Positions 33,536 through 43,783 are shown, numbered from the stretch's first letter. The stretch: 64,000 nucleotides of DNA from an uncultured Lachnospiraceae bacterium (GCA_910585345.1 CAJUDS010000002.1:219274-283273), one strand, 5' to 3'. The notes: generated by a model not told the origin, from the sequence alone. Made by a program: numbers and translations.

Positions 33536-34594
33536 TTACAAATACTGCGTTTTTCCGTCAGTTTCCAACTGCTCCACCAATTTTTTTACATCCTGTGCTC
33601 TGCTTTTCTCACAGACCAGAACCGTATCTTTTGTTTCCACCACAATCAGGTTTTCCACCCCAATCAGAGAAATCAGTTTATCCGTTCCATAGCTGATACA
33701 ATGATGTGCATCCAGACATATGCTCTCGCCATGAATATGGTTTCCGTTCTCGTCCGGCGCATAAAGCGTCTGTATAGCGTCCAGACTCCCTACATCATTC
33801 CAGCCAAAATCACCTTCCAGTACAATCACATGATCTGCCCGCTCCATAATCCCATAATCAATGGAAATTTTAGGAATTGTCGGGTAAATTTCTGCAACGG
33901 CCTCTTTCTCACTGTCGGTTCCCATCTGCTCTCCAATCCGTAAAAGCGCGGCATAAATATCCGGCAGCAGTTTTTCGAACTGACGCAGAATCACAGAAGC
34001 CTTCCAGACAAACATGCCGCTGTTCCATAGGTAACGGCCGGATGCCAAATACTGCCGTGCAGTCTCTGCATCCGGTTTTTCTACAAACTCCTCCACCTCG
34101 AAGCCGCCCCCGGCTTTCCTTTTAATATATCCGTAGCCCGTAGACGGAAAATACGGCCTGATACCGATCGTCACCAGACGATCTCCCGTCTCTGCCTCCG
34201 CAATGGCCTGCTCCAACACCTTTCTGAACGCCTCTTCCTCCCTGATAAAATGATCGGAAGCAAAAATACCCATCACACCGTCGCCGTATTTCCTGATAAT
34301 CTCCATCGCCGCATATCCAATGCAGGCCGCCGTATTTCTCGCTGCAGGTTCTGCAAGAATATGGTCCCTGCAAATCCGCCCGTCTGCCGCATCAAACGTC
34401 AGCTCCGCATATGCGGCATTGGTCACAACAAAAATATCCTCCCGGCTGATCACAGGACTGATACGGTCGATCGTTTCGTTAAGCATACTGTCTTTGCCCG
34501 TCAGGTTTAAAAACTGTTTCGGCAGACTCTTTCTGCTCAGCGGCCAAAATCTGGTGCCGCTTCCTCCTGCCATAATGACTCCATATCGTTTCAT
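33536..34594 (-). CDS. manC: Mannose-1-phosphate guanylyltransferase
   Basis: 352 residues. The nucleotidyltransferase motif GVIMAGGSGTRFWPLSR is at residues 5-21, followed by KQFL, EPAARNTAACIGYAA, FASDHFI, GYGYIKR and FVEKPD. The C-terminal part with WNSGMFVWKA, IDYGIME and GDFGWNDVGSLDAI is the short GMP type, without a fused phosphomannose isomerase. It makes GDP-mannose for Gmd. Last gene of the three-gene GDP-fucose operon, 18 bases after fcl. Confidence 0.93.
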   Translation of the reverse strand: MKRYGVIMAGGSGTRFWPLSRKSLPKQFLNLTGKDSMLNETIDRISPVISREDIFVVTNAAYAELTFDAADGRICRDHILAEPAARNTAACIGYAAMEIIRKYGDGVMGIFASDHFIREEEAFRKVLEQAIAEAETGDRLVTIGIRPYFPSTGYGYIKRKAGGGFEVEEFVEKPDAETARQYLASGRYLWNSGMFVWKASVILRQFEKLLPDIYAALLRIGEQMGTDSEKEAVAEIYPTIPKISIDYGIMERADHVIVLEGDFGWNDVGSLDAIQTLYAPDENGNHIHGESICLDAHHCISYGTDKLISLIGVENLIVVETKDTVLVCEKSRAQDVKKLVEQLETDGKTQYL

Positions 34595-34612
34595 AGATCT
34601 GTCCTTCCCCTT

Positions 34613-35563
34613 CTACAGCCTTGCATCCTTTACATTTTCCCGGAACCAGTCATAGGCCAGCTTCACGCCTTCTTCCAGCTCCGTCTTATGCATCCAGCCG
34701 ATTTCGTGCAGTTTGGACACATCCGTCAGTTTTCTTGGGGTCCCATCAGGCATATTCTTGTTCCATACGATTTCCCCCTCGTATCCTACCGTCCTTTTTA
34801 CAAGTTCCGCAAGCTGCCGGATCGTCAGTTCCCTGCCAGTCCCGATATTCACATGCTGTTCCCCGCTATAGTGTTCCAGCAGATACACACACGCATCCGC
34901 CATATCGTCCACATAAAGAAATTCCCGCAATGGATTCCCTGTTCCCCACAGCTCCACCGAAGGCGCGCCAGAGATTTTTGCTTCATGGAACTTACGGATC
35001 ATGGCCGGCATCACATGAGAGCCGCTCAAATCATAGTTATCATAAGGTCCATACAGATTTGTAGGCATACAACTGATAAAATCATCGCCATACTGTCGTT
35101 TGAAAAACCTGCACATCTCAAGACCTGCAATTTTGGCAATCGCATATGCCTCATTTGTTTCCTCAAGAGGCCCTGTCAGAAGCGCGCTTTCCGGGATAGG
35201 CTGGGGAGCCATCCGGGGATAAATGCAGGTACTGCCCAAAAACAAAAGCTTCTTTACGTGATAGTCATGGCTGCACTTGATCACATTGCATTGCATCTGC
35301 ATATTATCATAAGCAAAATCTGCCGGCGCCGTATTGTTTGCGTTGATACCTCCCACTTTAGCGGCCGCCAGCACTACAATCTCCGGCTGTTCCTCTTCAA
35401 AAAACGCACGGACCGCCGCCTGATCCGTCAATTCCAGTTCCTTATGGGTTCTGACGATTATGTTTTCATACCCCTGCCGCTTCAAACTGCGCACGATCGC
35501 GCTTCCCACAAGCCCTCTATGGCCCGCCACATAAATCTTATCCTTCTTTTCCATCTTATTCAT
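34613..35563 (-). CDS. fcl: GDP-L-fucose synthase
   Basis: 316 residues, short-chain dehydrogenase fold. [14 protein letters not shown] is the NADP-binding motif, [12 protein letters not shown] and FLGSTCIYP follow, and the catalytic Tyr and Lys are in [24 protein letters not shown] is also typical. It epimerises and reduces GDP-4-keto-6-deoxymannose to GDP-L-fucose. The gene overlaps the end of gmd by eight bases. Length matches the family. Confidence 0.95.
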   Translation of the reverse strand: MNKMEKKDKIYVAGHRGLVGSAIVRSLKRQGYENIIVRTHKELELTDQAAVRAFFEEEQPEIVVLAAAKVGGINANNTAPADFAYDNMQMQCNVIKCSHDYHVKKLLFLGSTCIYPRMAPQPIPESALLTGPLEETNEAYAIAKIAGLEMCRFFKRQYGDDFISCMPTNLYGPYDNYDLSGSHVMPAMIRKFHEAKISGAPSVELWGTGNPLREFLYVDDMADACVYLLEHYSGEQHVNIGTGRELTIRQLAELVKRTVGYEGEIVWNKNMPDGTPRKLTDVSKLHEIGWMHKTELEEGVKLAYDWFRENVKDARL

Positions 35564-36632
35564 TCTTCCCCGCCTGTTCTCTATAAGTTTTACAATCCAT
35601 ACCGGTGATTTCTTTCATATCGTGATCCATCATCATGGCAACCAGTTTTGTGAAATCTACCTTTCGTTTCCAGCCAAGCTCTTTTTCAGCTTTCGCTGAA
35701 TTTCCCCACAAAAACTCCACTTCCGCCGGGCGATAAAACTCGGGATTGACGTCCACCAGCACCCTGCCTGTCTTCTCCTCAATCCCCTTCTCATGGATGC
35801 CTTTGCCTTCCCACCTGATACCGATACCCAGCTGTGCAAAAGCGGCATCTACAAACTCCCGCACCGTATGCGTTTCATTCGTTGCCAGCACATAGTCATC
35901 CGCCCGGTCCTGCTGCAGCATCAGCCACATACCTTCCACATAGTCTCCCGCATATCCCCAGTCACGCTTCGCATTCATATTGCCCAGCGACAGCTTTTCC
36001 TGCTTTCCTGCAAGGATATTGGCAATGGCCAGCGTGATTTTTCTCGTCACAAAATTTTCTCCCCGGCGCGGCGATTCATGGTTAAACAAAATGCCGTTGC
36101 AGGCAAACATATGATAGGATTCCCTGTAATTAACCGTAATCCAGTAAGAATATAACTTGGCAACTCCATAAGGACTTTTCGGATAAAACGGCGTCTTCTC
36201 ACTCTGCGGCGCCGTCTCCGGCAGTCCGCCGAACAATTCCGACGTAGACGCCTGGTAATACCGGCATGTTCCGCCATTTACCCGCACAGCCTCCAATAGC
36301 TTGAGCGTACTTGTCCCCGTCGCTTCCGCCGTATATTCCGGCACGTCAAACGAAATACCCACATGAGACTGCGCTGCCAGATTATAAACTTCCGTAGGAC
36401 GGATCTCCGCCATCAGACGCATTAGATTGCTGGAATCCGTCGTATCGGCAAAATGCAGGTAAAATTTAACTTTGTAAAAATCTGAGGCAATCAGATGGTC
36501 AATTCTGGCTGTATTGGAAATGCTGTGCCTTCGGATCAGGCCATGCACCTCATATCCCTTGTCCAACAGGAATTCCGCCAGATAACTGCCGTCCTGGCCC
36601 GTGATCCCTGTGATTAAAGCCACTTTTCTCAT
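35556..36632 (-). CDS. gmd: GDP-mannose 4,6-dehydratase
   Basis: 358 residues. [15 protein letters not shown] is the Gmd NADP-binding motif; [37 protein letters not shown] (Tyr and Lys) and [14 protein letters not shown] are diagnostic. First enzyme of GDP-L-fucose synthesis, converting GDP-mannose to the 4-keto-6-deoxy sugar. ATG follows AAGGAGAATATAAA. First gene of gmd-fcl-manC, transcribed away from an AraC regulator. Confidence 0.96.
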   Translation of the reverse strand: MRKVALITGITGQDGSYLAEFLLDKGYEVHGLIRRHSISNTARIDHLIASDFYKVKFYLHFADTTDSSNLMRLMAEIRPTEVYNLAAQSHVGISFDVPEYTAEATGTSTLKLLEAVRVNGGTCRYYQASTSELFGGLPETAPQSEKTPFYPKSPYGVAKLYSYWITVNYRESYHMFACNGILFNHESPRRGENFVTRKITLAIANILAGKQEKLSLGNMNAKRDWGYAGDYVEGMWLMLQQDRADDYVLATNETHTVREFVDAAFAQLGIGIRWEGKGIHEKGIEEKTGRVLVDVNPEFYRPAEVEFLWGNSAKAEKELGWKRKVDFTKLVAMMMDHDMKEITGMDCKTYREQAGKNE

Positions 36633-36677
36633 TTTATATTCTCCTTATGCTTTCATTATTTTGCTATTTCTTTTTGT

Positions 36678-36706
36678 AGTATACCAGTATATAATATCAG
36701 TAGCAA
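36678..36706 (-). promoter_or_regulatory. Sigma-A-type promoter for gmd-fcl-manC
   Basis: Minus strand TTGCTA (36701-36706), 17 bases, TATACT (36678-36683), about 45 bases before the gmd ATG. The same 127-base gap must also carry the divergent promoter of the AraC gene; a perfect plus-strand TATAAT at 36690-36695 overlaps it but lacks a good -35. Confidence 0.7.
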
Positions 36707-36759
36707 CGAAATATATTGCCTTAAAACAGCATGATATTGCTCCTGGAAAGGATGCCGGA

Positions 36760-37596
36760 ATGGAAAATGACAACGCCGACAAGATATTTGTCACACCATC
36801 GTTCTATGCAAAAGAACATTATCTGTACGTGCAGGACATCGGTGAATCTACGAGCCTGCACCCGCTGGTCAGCCACAGAAAAAATATACATTCTTTTTTG
36901 TTTCTGATCGTCACTGCCGGATACGGAACCATCTCCTACAAATCCCGCACATGGGAGATGCATCAGGGAGACTGCGCCTGGCTCGACTGTTCTCTTCCTA
37001 TTTCTTACACGAGCAGCGTCTCCACCCCCTGGGAATTTAAATGGGTCCATTTTTACGGTAAAGATGCTTTCTCCTTTTACACACAATTTGTGACGCAGGG
37101 TTCCCCCTGTATCTTTACCCCGGGCAACCCGGCCGTATTTAATGAATGTCTTTTCCATTTGTTTACCCTGCACAAAAGGAATGATCCCTATAAAGAACTG
37201 CTTTCCCACAAATATCTGACAGATTTATGCGCCTTCTGCTTCCCGGAAAGCAAGAGCAGACTTCCCGGCACGCATTCCACGCAGGACAAACTCATTCGCA
37301 TACGGGAATACATCTTATCGCACTATACAGAAAAAATATCACTCGATGAACTGTCAAAAACTTTTTTCATCAGTAAATATCATCTCGTCCGGGAATACCG
37401 GAAATCTTTCGCAGTGACCCCCGGCAGCGATCTGATTGCCTGCCGCATTTCCCATGCGAAATCACTGCTCCGGTCAGGCACGCAGAATATAGAAGAGATT
37501 TCCGTTCTGTGCGGTTTTCATACGTCTGCCTATTTTATTAGAATGTTCAAAAAGGCAGAAAATATGACCCCCCTTGAATATCGGAAGAAATGGTAG
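36760..37596 (+). CDS. AraC family transcriptional regulator
   Basis: 278 residues from ATG 36760 (GGAAAGGA upstream). The N-terminal cupin-like sensor domain includes HSFLFLIVTAGYGTISYKSR and MHQGDCAWLDCSLP. The C-terminal 100 residues have the two AraC helix-turn-helix units, SLDELSKTFFISKYHLVREY and the hallmark NIEEISVLCGFHTSAYFIR with FKKAENMTPLEYRKK. Divergent from gmd-fcl-manC, so it may sense a sugar-related ligand and control GDP-fucose supply; the link is positional. Confidence 0.9.
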   Translation: MENDNADKIFVTPSFYAKEHYLYVQDIGESTSLHPLVSHRKNIHSFLFLIVTAGYGTISYKSRTWEMHQGDCAWLDCSLPISYTSSVSTPWEFKWVHFYGKDAFSFYTQFVTQGSPCIFTPGNPAVFNECLFHLFTLHKRNDPYKELLSHKYLTDLCAFCFPESKSRLPGTHSTQDKLIRIREYILSHYTEKISLDELSKTFFISKYHLVREYRKSFAVTPGSDLIACRISHAKSLLRSGTQNIEEISVLCGFHTSAYFIRMFKKAENMTPLEYRKKW

Positions 37597-37682
37597 TAAA
37601 CTAGAAAGAGCTTTTGTCACCCGATTGGAGAAACACAGTTTTCCCTATGGGATATTCACCCTCAAAAGATTGCGAGAATACC

Positions 37683-38141
37683 ATGAATTTTATCAAAGGA
37701 CTTACTGCAAACGAAATTTTTATATCTGCAGCATTGGGATGGTTGGTTGCACAAATCCTCAAAACGATCATTCATACGGCGCTGACAAAAAATTTTGTCG
37801 CCGAACGTATGGTAGGCAGCGGCGGTATGCCAAGTTCCCATTCTTCCACTGTATGCGCTCTGGCTGCCGCAACCTATTTTCAATTTGGCAGTGCAGGTTT
37901 TGAATTTGCGCTGGCTGCATTTTTTGCCATTGTCGTCATGTATGACGCTATCGGCGTGAGGCGCGAAACCGGCATCCAGGCAAAAGTTTTGAACGAAATG
38001 ATGGACCTTTTCTCTAAGATGGGAAAAGGCGTCAGCATGGAAGACAAACTGAAGGAGTTCGTAGGGCACACACCCCTTCAGGTACTTGCCGGAGCGATTC
38101 TCGGCGTATTGATCGCCGTCGCCGTATCAAACTTTTATTAA
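37683..38141 (+). CDS. Divergent PAP2 family membrane protein (DUF212)
   Basis: 152 residues from ATG 37683; an upstream in-frame ATG would add a polar tail before the first helix. Four or so membrane helices. GSGGMPSSHSSTVCALAAA carries the PSSH phosphatase-like motif and YDAIGVRRETGIQA completes the DivPAP2 pattern. Members are conserved but poorly characterised acid-phosphatase-like membrane proteins. Ribosome site is weak (GCGAGAATACC). Possible lipid-phosphate phosphatase. Confidence 0.87.
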   Translation: MNFIKGLTANEIFISAALGWLVAQILKTIIHTALTKNFVAERMVGSGGMPSSHSSTVCALAAATYFQFGSAGFEFALAAFFAIVVMYDAIGVRRETGIQAKVLNEMMDLFSKMGKGVSMEDKLKEFVGHTPLQVLAGAILGVLIAVAVSNFY

Positions 38142-38195
38142 TTATTTTCTATCTTCTTATGCCAGGGGACAACACAACAGAAGGAGCCTGCTTGT

Positions 38196-40478
38196 ATGAT
38201 GTCCAGACACGAAAAAGTTACACTTGTATTTATTATGCTCAGTTTTATCATATTCTTTTCTTTCTTCCAGGATTCTCTATCCACAACGCTTCTCTCCACC
38301 GATGTGGAAGAAGCCTTTTCCTTCTCCCTGGAAAACGGTTTTTACCAGGATGACATCCAAATTGGAATGTCTCTTTCTTCCCGCCACCTAAAGCGAATGC
38401 AGATCCACTACACATTGGACGGCAGTACGCCTGACGCTTCTTCCCCGTTGTACACCGCTCCGCTTTTCTACCCGGCGGAAGATACGGTGCAGGTCATTCC
38501 TGTCAAAGCAATCGTCTGCGATCAGAACGGATATCTCATAGGCGGTCCCTACTGTGCGACCTATTTTGTCGGTAAGCAGATCAATACCTGGACAAATGCC
38601 CTTGTCGTCTCCATCACTTCTGATGCGGACGGCTTATTTTCAGAGAAAAACGGCATCCTCTACCCGATGTCCGACTGCGGACCAACGGAAGAGGACTGGA
38701 AATGGTTTGAAAAGCAGAATTGCAAACAGCGTGGGGATGCATGGATTCGCAGCGCGCATATAGATGTTTTCGAGCCGGACGGCTCCAATGTAATCAGTCA
38801 GAATATCGGACTGTGTGTGGACGGAGACCATGGCTCCATGACGCATTATCCTTATTCGCTGAAAGTACTGGCCGGAAAAGAATATGACGACGCGCATCCG
38901 TCTTTTCAATATGACATTTTCCGCTACTCCAATATAAGAGGTACGCAGTTTGCCCACATACAGGATTTTAACAATATGGTTTTTCGCAACGGCGGTAATG
39001 AATACAATGCCGGCACCGGTGATCCGCAGCAACGCGGCACCATGCTCCGCTGGAACATAGGCAGCCGTCTGGCTGATGAAGCCGGTTATATGACAGCCGG
39101 CGCCCGTCCCGCTATGGTTTTTCTCAACGGAGAATTTTACTGTGTGGCCCAGCTGCAGGATACCTATAACAGGCATAATACCGGGGCCAGAACATTGCTG
39201 GATAAAAATCGGATTGAAATTTACAAAGATTCTGAGAAAGCATGCACCGAAGACGGCGGATACCAGAATCTGTATTACAGTTATCCCGATATCGCCTCCT
39301 CCCCTATTCTTTCTGTACAAAATCAGCGCGAACTGGAAGAAATTGTCTCTCTGGACGACATGTTTTCTTACTACGCCTTTGAACTGCTGCTGAACAATAC
39401 GGACTATCCAAAGAAAAATTATGCAATCTGGCGTTATACAGGAGAACCCTCCGATACCATATATGATGACGGAAAATTCCGTTTTCTCATAAATGATCTG
39501 GATTGTACCTGGGATTTTCGCTACGACGACGACCTGTGGACCGCATTTTTTCACCATATAAAAGAAGACGGCACGCTCATGGGGTCTTTGATCCAGGTGG
39601 ACGATTACAAAAACCGCTTTTTAAACATTGTCTGCGATCTGATGAACAGTGGTCTTTTTGACAGAGAACATCTTGAGCAGATCATTGATGAGGCAGATAG
39701 CGGATTTCATCTGATTGCCTCTCATTATTACACGCCCGAAGATGAAGCAAAACGACAGCAAAATGTACTGTTGCTAAAGGAAAGCGCCTTCGCCAGAAAG
39801 GAAAAAGTACGGGGATTCATACAGGATACATTCCACCCCCTGTATCCATACACGCTCCTTGTCAAAGCGCCGGAAAATGGCGCCTGCATTCAGTTCAGCA
39901 CAACACAGCTCATTTCCTCCGACAACGATTTCCAGGGTGCCTATTATGGCGACTATCCCATGACCCTGTCCGCCTCTTTCAATGACTGCCGGGAATTCTT
40001 TTGCTGGAAAATCAACGGGAAATCCATTTTCACACCAAACGTCACCCTTGATGCCTCGCTGATTGAAAATGGAGAAATCACTGTGGAACTGCTCACCTCT
40101 CCCACAAAAACCCCAGGAGAGCTGCTGATCAGTGAAATCTGCGCAAACGAAAACAATGCCTGGATTGAACTCTACAATGCCTCTGAAAATAGTGTGGATC
40201 TGGGCAGTTATGCGCTTGCCAATGATGTTCCGGTACATTTTCTGAAATTCCGCCTGCCTGATATCGTTCTGGCACCCGGTGAAACATTTCTTGCCGGTAC
40301 GGACAACGAGGGAGCCTTCCGCCTCATGCCGGGAGAAAACGTTTTTCTGATCAAAGAAAGCACTGTACAGGACTCTCTCTCAGTTCCGGTAATGGCGCAG
40401 ACAGAAAGCTATGCAAGATTCGGCGAAACAAATGAATGGCGCTATTATGCAACGCCTACACCAGGAGCCATAAACTGA
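38196..40478 (+). CDS. CotH kinase family protein with beta-sandwich and lamin-tail-like domains
   Basis: 760 residues. N-terminal basic residues and one hydrophobic helix (about 7-27) suggest membrane anchoring. Next a chitobiase/Fn3-like segment, MQIHYTLDGSTPDASSPLY (about 68-86). The CotH domain follows, with NNMVFRNGGNEYN, ARPAMVFLNGEFYCVAQLQ and FLINDLDCTWDFRYDDD, the acidic metal-binding region. The C-terminus has GELLISEICANENNAWIELYN, an LTD (lamin tail) start, ending ATPTPGAIN as in those domains. An AAGGAG site precedes ATG 38196. Likely extracellular protein kinase or adhesin; a second CotH gene is at 10966. Confidence 0.85.
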   Translation: MMSRHEKVTLVFIMLSFIIFFSFFQDSLSTTLLSTDVEEAFSFSLENGFYQDDIQIGMSLSSRHLKRMQIHYTLDGSTPDASSPLYTAPLFYPAEDTVQVIPVKAIVCDQNGYLIGGPYCATYFVGKQINTWTNALVVSITSDADGLFSEKNGILYPMSDCGPTEEDWKWFEKQNCKQRGDAWIRSAHIDVFEPDGSNVISQNIGLCVDGDHGSMTHYPYSLKVLAGKEYDDAHPSFQYDIFRYSNIRGTQFAHIQDFNNMVFRNGGNEYNAGTGDPQQRGTMLRWNIGSRLADEAGYMTAGARPAMVFLNGEFYCVAQLQDTYNRHNTGARTLLDKNRIEIYKDSEKACTEDGGYQNLYYSYPDIASSPILSVQNQRELEEIVSLDDMFSYYAFELLLNNTDYPKKNYAIWRYTGEPSDTIYDDGKFRFLINDLDCTWDFRYDDDLWTAFFHHIKEDGTLMGSLIQVDDYKNRFLNIVCDLMNSGLFDREHLEQIIDEADSGFHLIASHYYTPEDEAKRQQNVLLLKESAFARKEKVRGFIQDTFHPLYPYTLLVKAPENGACIQFSTTQLISSDNDFQGAYYGDYPMTLSASFNDCREFFCWKINGKSIFTPNVTLDASLIENGEITVELLTSPTKTPGELLISEICANENNAWIELYNASENSVDLGSYALANDVPVHFLKFRLPDIVLAPGETFLAGTDNEGAFRLMPGENVFLIKESTVQDSLSVPVMAQTESYARFGETNEWRYYATPTPGAIN

Positions 40479-40510
40479 CCGCCGGAAAGACCGTATACCT
40501 GCAATTGTAA

Positions 40511-40539
40511 AATGCCGGAGACTTATGGTCTCCGGCATT
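40511..40539. terminator. Bidirectional hairpin between the CotH gene and ugd
   Basis: AATGCCGGAGAC (40511-40522) pairs perfectly with GTCTCCGGCATT (40528-40539), loop of five. The two genes converge on it. The flanking T tracts are short, so efficiency may be moderate. Confidence 0.75.
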
Positions 40540-40567
40540 GGTTCTTTCCAGTATTTGCACTGTCTTC

Positions 40568-41881
40568 CTACTGCTGTTTTCTGTTATCCACGATCTCCCG
40601 TCCGATGCTTTCATATAAAATCGGCGCTTTTCTGACTTCCTCCAACTGATAGCAATTACGTCCGTCCATGACAATCGGATTTCTCATCAGCCGTGCATAT
40701 TGGTTCAAATCCAGCTCCTTGACTTCCTTCCATTCGGTAAAAATAAAACAGATATCCGCATCCTTCAATGCCTCCTCAACGGAAGCACAATACCGGATAT
40801 GTTCGTCCGGTATGCGTTTCTTGAAATTTTCAGCGCCTACCGGATCCCACGCCTGCACATTTGCGCCATCCTCCAAAAATACCGGGACATTGACAAGAGA
40901 AGGCGCCTCCCGCAAATCATCTGTACCCGGCTTAAACGTAAGTCCAAGTACCGCAATATTTAGTCCGTTATAATCAGCATAATATTTCCTTGCCTTTTTT
41001 GACAACTTATATTTCTGGCCTTCATTGACTTCGATAGCCGCTTTTACCGTCCGCATCTCACAGCCGTTCTGTGCAGAAAGATGATGAAGAGCCTTCGTAT
41101 CTTTCGGAAAGCAGGAGCCCCCGTAACCAATCCCCGCATGCAGAAACCGCTTACCAATTCTCTCATCAAACCCCATGCCCTTTGCCACTTCTTCCACATT
41201 AGCGCCGATCGCTTCACAGAGATTGGCAATTTCATTCATATAGGAAATTTTCAGAGCCAGAAAATCATTGGACGCATATTTGATCATTTCCGCACTTCTT
41301 CTGTTACAGGTCATAACAGGCGCGTCAAAATTGCGATACATTTCTAACAGCCTTTCCCTGGCAAAGTCATCATTCACGCCAATGACAATACGTGATGCGT
41401 GCATTGTATCCGGCACAGCGGTTCCCTGCGCCAGAAATTCCGGATTGGAAGCTACATGTACTTTCAGTTCGGAAGGATTCTCATTTAAAATCCGTTCTAC
41501 TTCGTCATTGGTCCCAATGGGTACCGTAGACTTTATAATTACCACGCATTCTTTTGTTATGCTGGCTGCAATCTGCCCCGCTACGCCAAATACATAGGCA
41601 AGATTGGCAGAACCATCCCTCTTCTCCGGCGTGCCAACTGCAATAATGATCACATCCGCATCCACATACGCCGATTTATAGTCTGTCGTAAAATAGAGAT
41701 GATCCATATTTTTTACCATCAGCTCTTCCAGGCCCGGCTCATAGATCGGTGATTTTCCGCCGCGCATCATCTCAACTTTATTTTCGTCCACATCAACACA
41801 AGTTACCGTATGCCCATGTTCGGACAGGCAGACGCCTGTCACCAGTCCTACATAACCTGTTCCCGCTACCGCTATCTTCAT
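40568..41881 (-). CDS. ugd: UDP-glucose 6-dehydrogenase
   Basis: 437 residues from ATG 41879-41881 (GGGAG upstream); the extra in-frame sequence before it is not homologous. MKIAVAGTGYVGLVTGVCLSE is the NAD-binding start, then GKSPIYEPGLEEL, KSTVPIGT, NPEFLAQGTAV, and catalytic GGSCFPKD with its Cys. TFKPGTDDLREAPS is the C-terminal UDP-binding motif. It supplies UDP-glucuronate, the substrate of the UDP-xylose synthase encoded nearby on the other strand. Confidence 0.95.
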   Translation of the reverse strand: MKIAVAGTGYVGLVTGVCLSEHGHTVTCVDVDENKVEMMRGGKSPIYEPGLEELMVKNMDHLYFTTDYKSAYVDADVIIIAVGTPEKRDGSANLAYVFGVAGQIAASITKECVVIIKSTVPIGTNDEVERILNENPSELKVHVASNPEFLAQGTAVPDTMHASRIVIGVNDDFARERLLEMYRNFDAPVMTCNRRSAEMIKYASNDFLALKISYMNEIANLCEAIGANVEEVAKGMGFDERIGKRFLHAGIGYGGSCFPKDTKALHHLSAQNGCEMRTVKAAIEVNEGQKYKLSKKARKYYADYNGLNIAVLGLTFKPGTDDLREAPSLVNVPVFLEDGANVQAWDPVGAENFKKRIPDEHIRYCASVEEALKDADICFIFTEWKEVKELDLNQYARLMRNPIVMDGRNCYQLEEVRKAPILYESIGREIVDNRKQQ

Positions 41882-41941
41882 GTTATTGTCTCCCGTTTCT
41901 TCTTTCGATTGGTTTATTCTGCCATATCTGACAGTTTCTAT

Positions 41942-41970
41942 ATTATAGTATATCCTGTCCCGATTTTCAA
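41942..41970 (-). promoter_or_regulatory. Strong sigma-A-type promoter for ugd
   Basis: Minus strand TTGAAA (41965-41970), 17 bases, perfect TATAAT (41942-41947), about 60 bases before the ugd ATG. Confidence 0.82.
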
Positions 41971-42044
41971 TAAATATGCCTGATCTTTCCAAAACCGGTT
42001 TTCTACTATTTTATTTGAAAAAAATGGATTTCTTCTAAACAGCG

Positions 42045-42053
42045 TGGTATACT
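42045..42053 (+). promoter_or_regulatory. Extended -10 promoter for the GT2-uxs operon
   Basis: TGGTATACT at 42045-42053 fits TGnTATAAT, with no good -35. It lies 47 bases before the GT2 ATG and back-to-back with the ugd promoter. Confidence 0.6.
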
Positions 42054-42099
42054 ATAAACGTTCTGAAGCATGTAAATTATATAGACAAAGGAGTACACT

Positions 42100-42822
42100 A
42101 TGGATAAAACAATCGATACCATCGTACTTTCAGTGGTTATTCCCTGTTACAACGAAAAAGAAACAATCGAAACAATACTGGACGCAGTCAGAAACTGCGG
42201 CGTAAAAAACACGGAAATTATCGTTGTAGACGACTGTTCCACAGACGGCACAAGAGATCTGCTGCGGGGACCGCTGCGGGGAAAAATTGACCGTCTGATT
42301 TTTCACAAAGCCAATCAGGGAAAAGGCGCCGCCCTTTCCAGAGGATTCCAGGCGGCAACCGGCGACGTAGTAGTTGTCCAGGATGCGGATCTGGAATATG
42401 ACCCCAAAGATTTTGTCCGCCTTCTTGATCCCTTTGTAAACGGACGCAGAGATGCGGATGTAGTCTATGGTTCGCGATATGCAAGAGGCGAAAAATATAT
42501 GATTAAGCGTTTCTACCACACGGCAGGCAATAAATTCCTGACCTTCCTCTCCAATGTTTTCACCGATCTGGGACTCACAGACATGGAGACCTGTTATAAA
42601 ATGTTTCGCAGAGAAGTGATACAATCGATTGCAATAGAAGAAAAACGCTTTGGATTTGAGCCCGAAATCACCGCCAAAATCGCCAAAAAGGACAAACGTT
42701 ACCGGATCTACGAAATACCGATTTCCTACTATCCCCGTTCCTACAACGAAGGGAAAAAGATAGGCGTTCGAGACGGTATCCGCGCAATTTATTGTATTTT
42801 AAAATATAATCTTTTTCACTAA
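42100..42822 (+). CDS. Family 2 glycosyltransferase, DPM1-like
   Basis: 240 residues, no membrane helix. LSVVIPCYNEKETIETIL, EIIVVDDCSTDGTRDLL, NQGKGAALSRGFQAATGDVVVVQDADLEYDP (DAD site) and GSRYARGEKYM place it with dolichyl-phosphate-mannose-synthase-like soluble enzymes that charge polyprenyl phosphate. FGFEPEITAKIAK and IPISYYPRSYNEGKKIG are typical of the group. AAGGAG precedes the ATG, and uxs follows 25 bases after its stop, so a link to UDP-glucuronate or UDP-xylose use is suggested but not shown. Confidence 0.88.
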   Translation: MDKTIDTIVLSVVIPCYNEKETIETILDAVRNCGVKNTEIIVVDDCSTDGTRDLLRGPLRGKIDRLIFHKANQGKGAALSRGFQAATGDVVVVQDADLEYDPKDFVRLLDPFVNGRRDADVVYGSRYARGEKYMIKRFYHTAGNKFLTFLSNVFTDLGLTDMETCYKMFRREVIQSIAIEEKRFGFEPEITAKIAKKDKRYRIYEIPISYYPRSYNEGKKIGVRDGIRAIYCILKYNLFH

Positions 42823-42846
42823 ATTTGAATAACAGCGAGGTAATCT

Positions 42847-43779
42847 ATGAATCGCATTTTAGTAACCGGCGGCGCCGGCTTTCTGGGTTCTCATCTGTGC
42901 GAGCGCCTGCTGCAGGATGGAAACGATGTTATTTGCGTCGACAATCTCTATACCGGAAGCAAAGACAATATCCGCCATTTAATGGCGAACCCATATTTTG
43001 AATTTATCCGCCATGATGTAACAGAGCCCTTGTATGTCGAGGTAGACCAAATCTACAATCTCGCCTGTCCCGCAAGTCCGATCCACTATCAGGCCAATCC
43101 GGTAAAGACGACAAAGACAAGCGTATATGGCGCTCTTAATATGCTCGGACTCGCTAAAAGGGTAGGCGCAAGGATTTTACAGGCCAGTACAAGCGAAGTA
43201 TATGGCGATCCCGAAATTCATCCCCAGCCGGAAAGCTACCGTGGCTGCGTCAATCCCATCGGTATCCGCTCGTGTTACGATGAGGGAAAACGCGTAGCGG
43301 AAACATTATTTTTTGACTACCACCGTATGCATCATCTGGAAATTAAGATCATGCGCATTTTTAACACCTATGGCCCCCGTATGAACCCTTCCGACGGCCG
43401 TGTAGTATCTAATTTTATTGTACAGGCATTAAAAGGAAACGATATTACGATTTATGGAGACGGTTCACAGACAAGAAGCTTCTGTTATGTAGACGATTTG
43501 ATCGAGGGCATGGTACGCCTCATGGCGTCCCCCGCCGACTTTACCGGCCCATGTAATCTTGGTAACCCAGGAGAATTTACAATTTTACAGTTGGCAGAAA
43601 AAATAATCCGCTTTACCGGCTCTTCCTCGACCCTCGTCTACGAGCCCCTTCCTTCTGACGACCCTTTGCAGCGGAAACCTGTCATTGATCTTGCAAAAGA
43701 ACATTTAGACTGGGAGCCCCACATTGCTCTTGACGAAGGCTTGAAGAAAACAATTGAATATTTTAAAAGAATCATTTGA
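42847..43779 (+). CDS. uxs: UDP-glucuronate decarboxylase (UDP-xylose synthase)
   Basis: 310 residues. [19 protein letters not shown] binds [17 protein letters not shown] and [14 protein letters not shown] are diagnostic of UXS, followed by the catalytic Tyr and Lys in [11 protein letters not shown] and FNTYGPRM. It decarboxylates UDP-glucuronate to UDP-xylose. With ugd 2 kb away on the opposite strand this gives a complete short route from UDP-glucose. Ends at a strong hairpin. Confidence 0.93.
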   Translation: MNRILVTGGAGFLGSHLCERLLQDGNDVICVDNLYTGSKDNIRHLMANPYFEFIRHDVTEPLYVEVDQIYNLACPASPIHYQANPVKTTKTSVYGALNMLGLAKRVGARILQASTSEVYGDPEIHPQPESYRGCVNPIGIRSCYDEGKRVAETLFFDYHRMHHLEIKIMRIFNTYGPRMNPSDGRVVSNFIVQALKGNDITIYGDGSQTRSFCYVDDLIEGMVRLMASPADFTGPCNLGNPGEFTILQLAEKIIRFTGSSSTLVYEPLPSDDPLQRKPVIDLAKEHLDWEPHIALDEGLKKTIEYFKRII

Positions 43780-43783
43780 TAAA

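Noticed and set aside
33508..33540. Hairpin TTGTAA...TTACAA after manC as a terminator
   Set aside because: On the minus strand it is followed by A residues, not T, and it overlaps the -35 box of the next gene.
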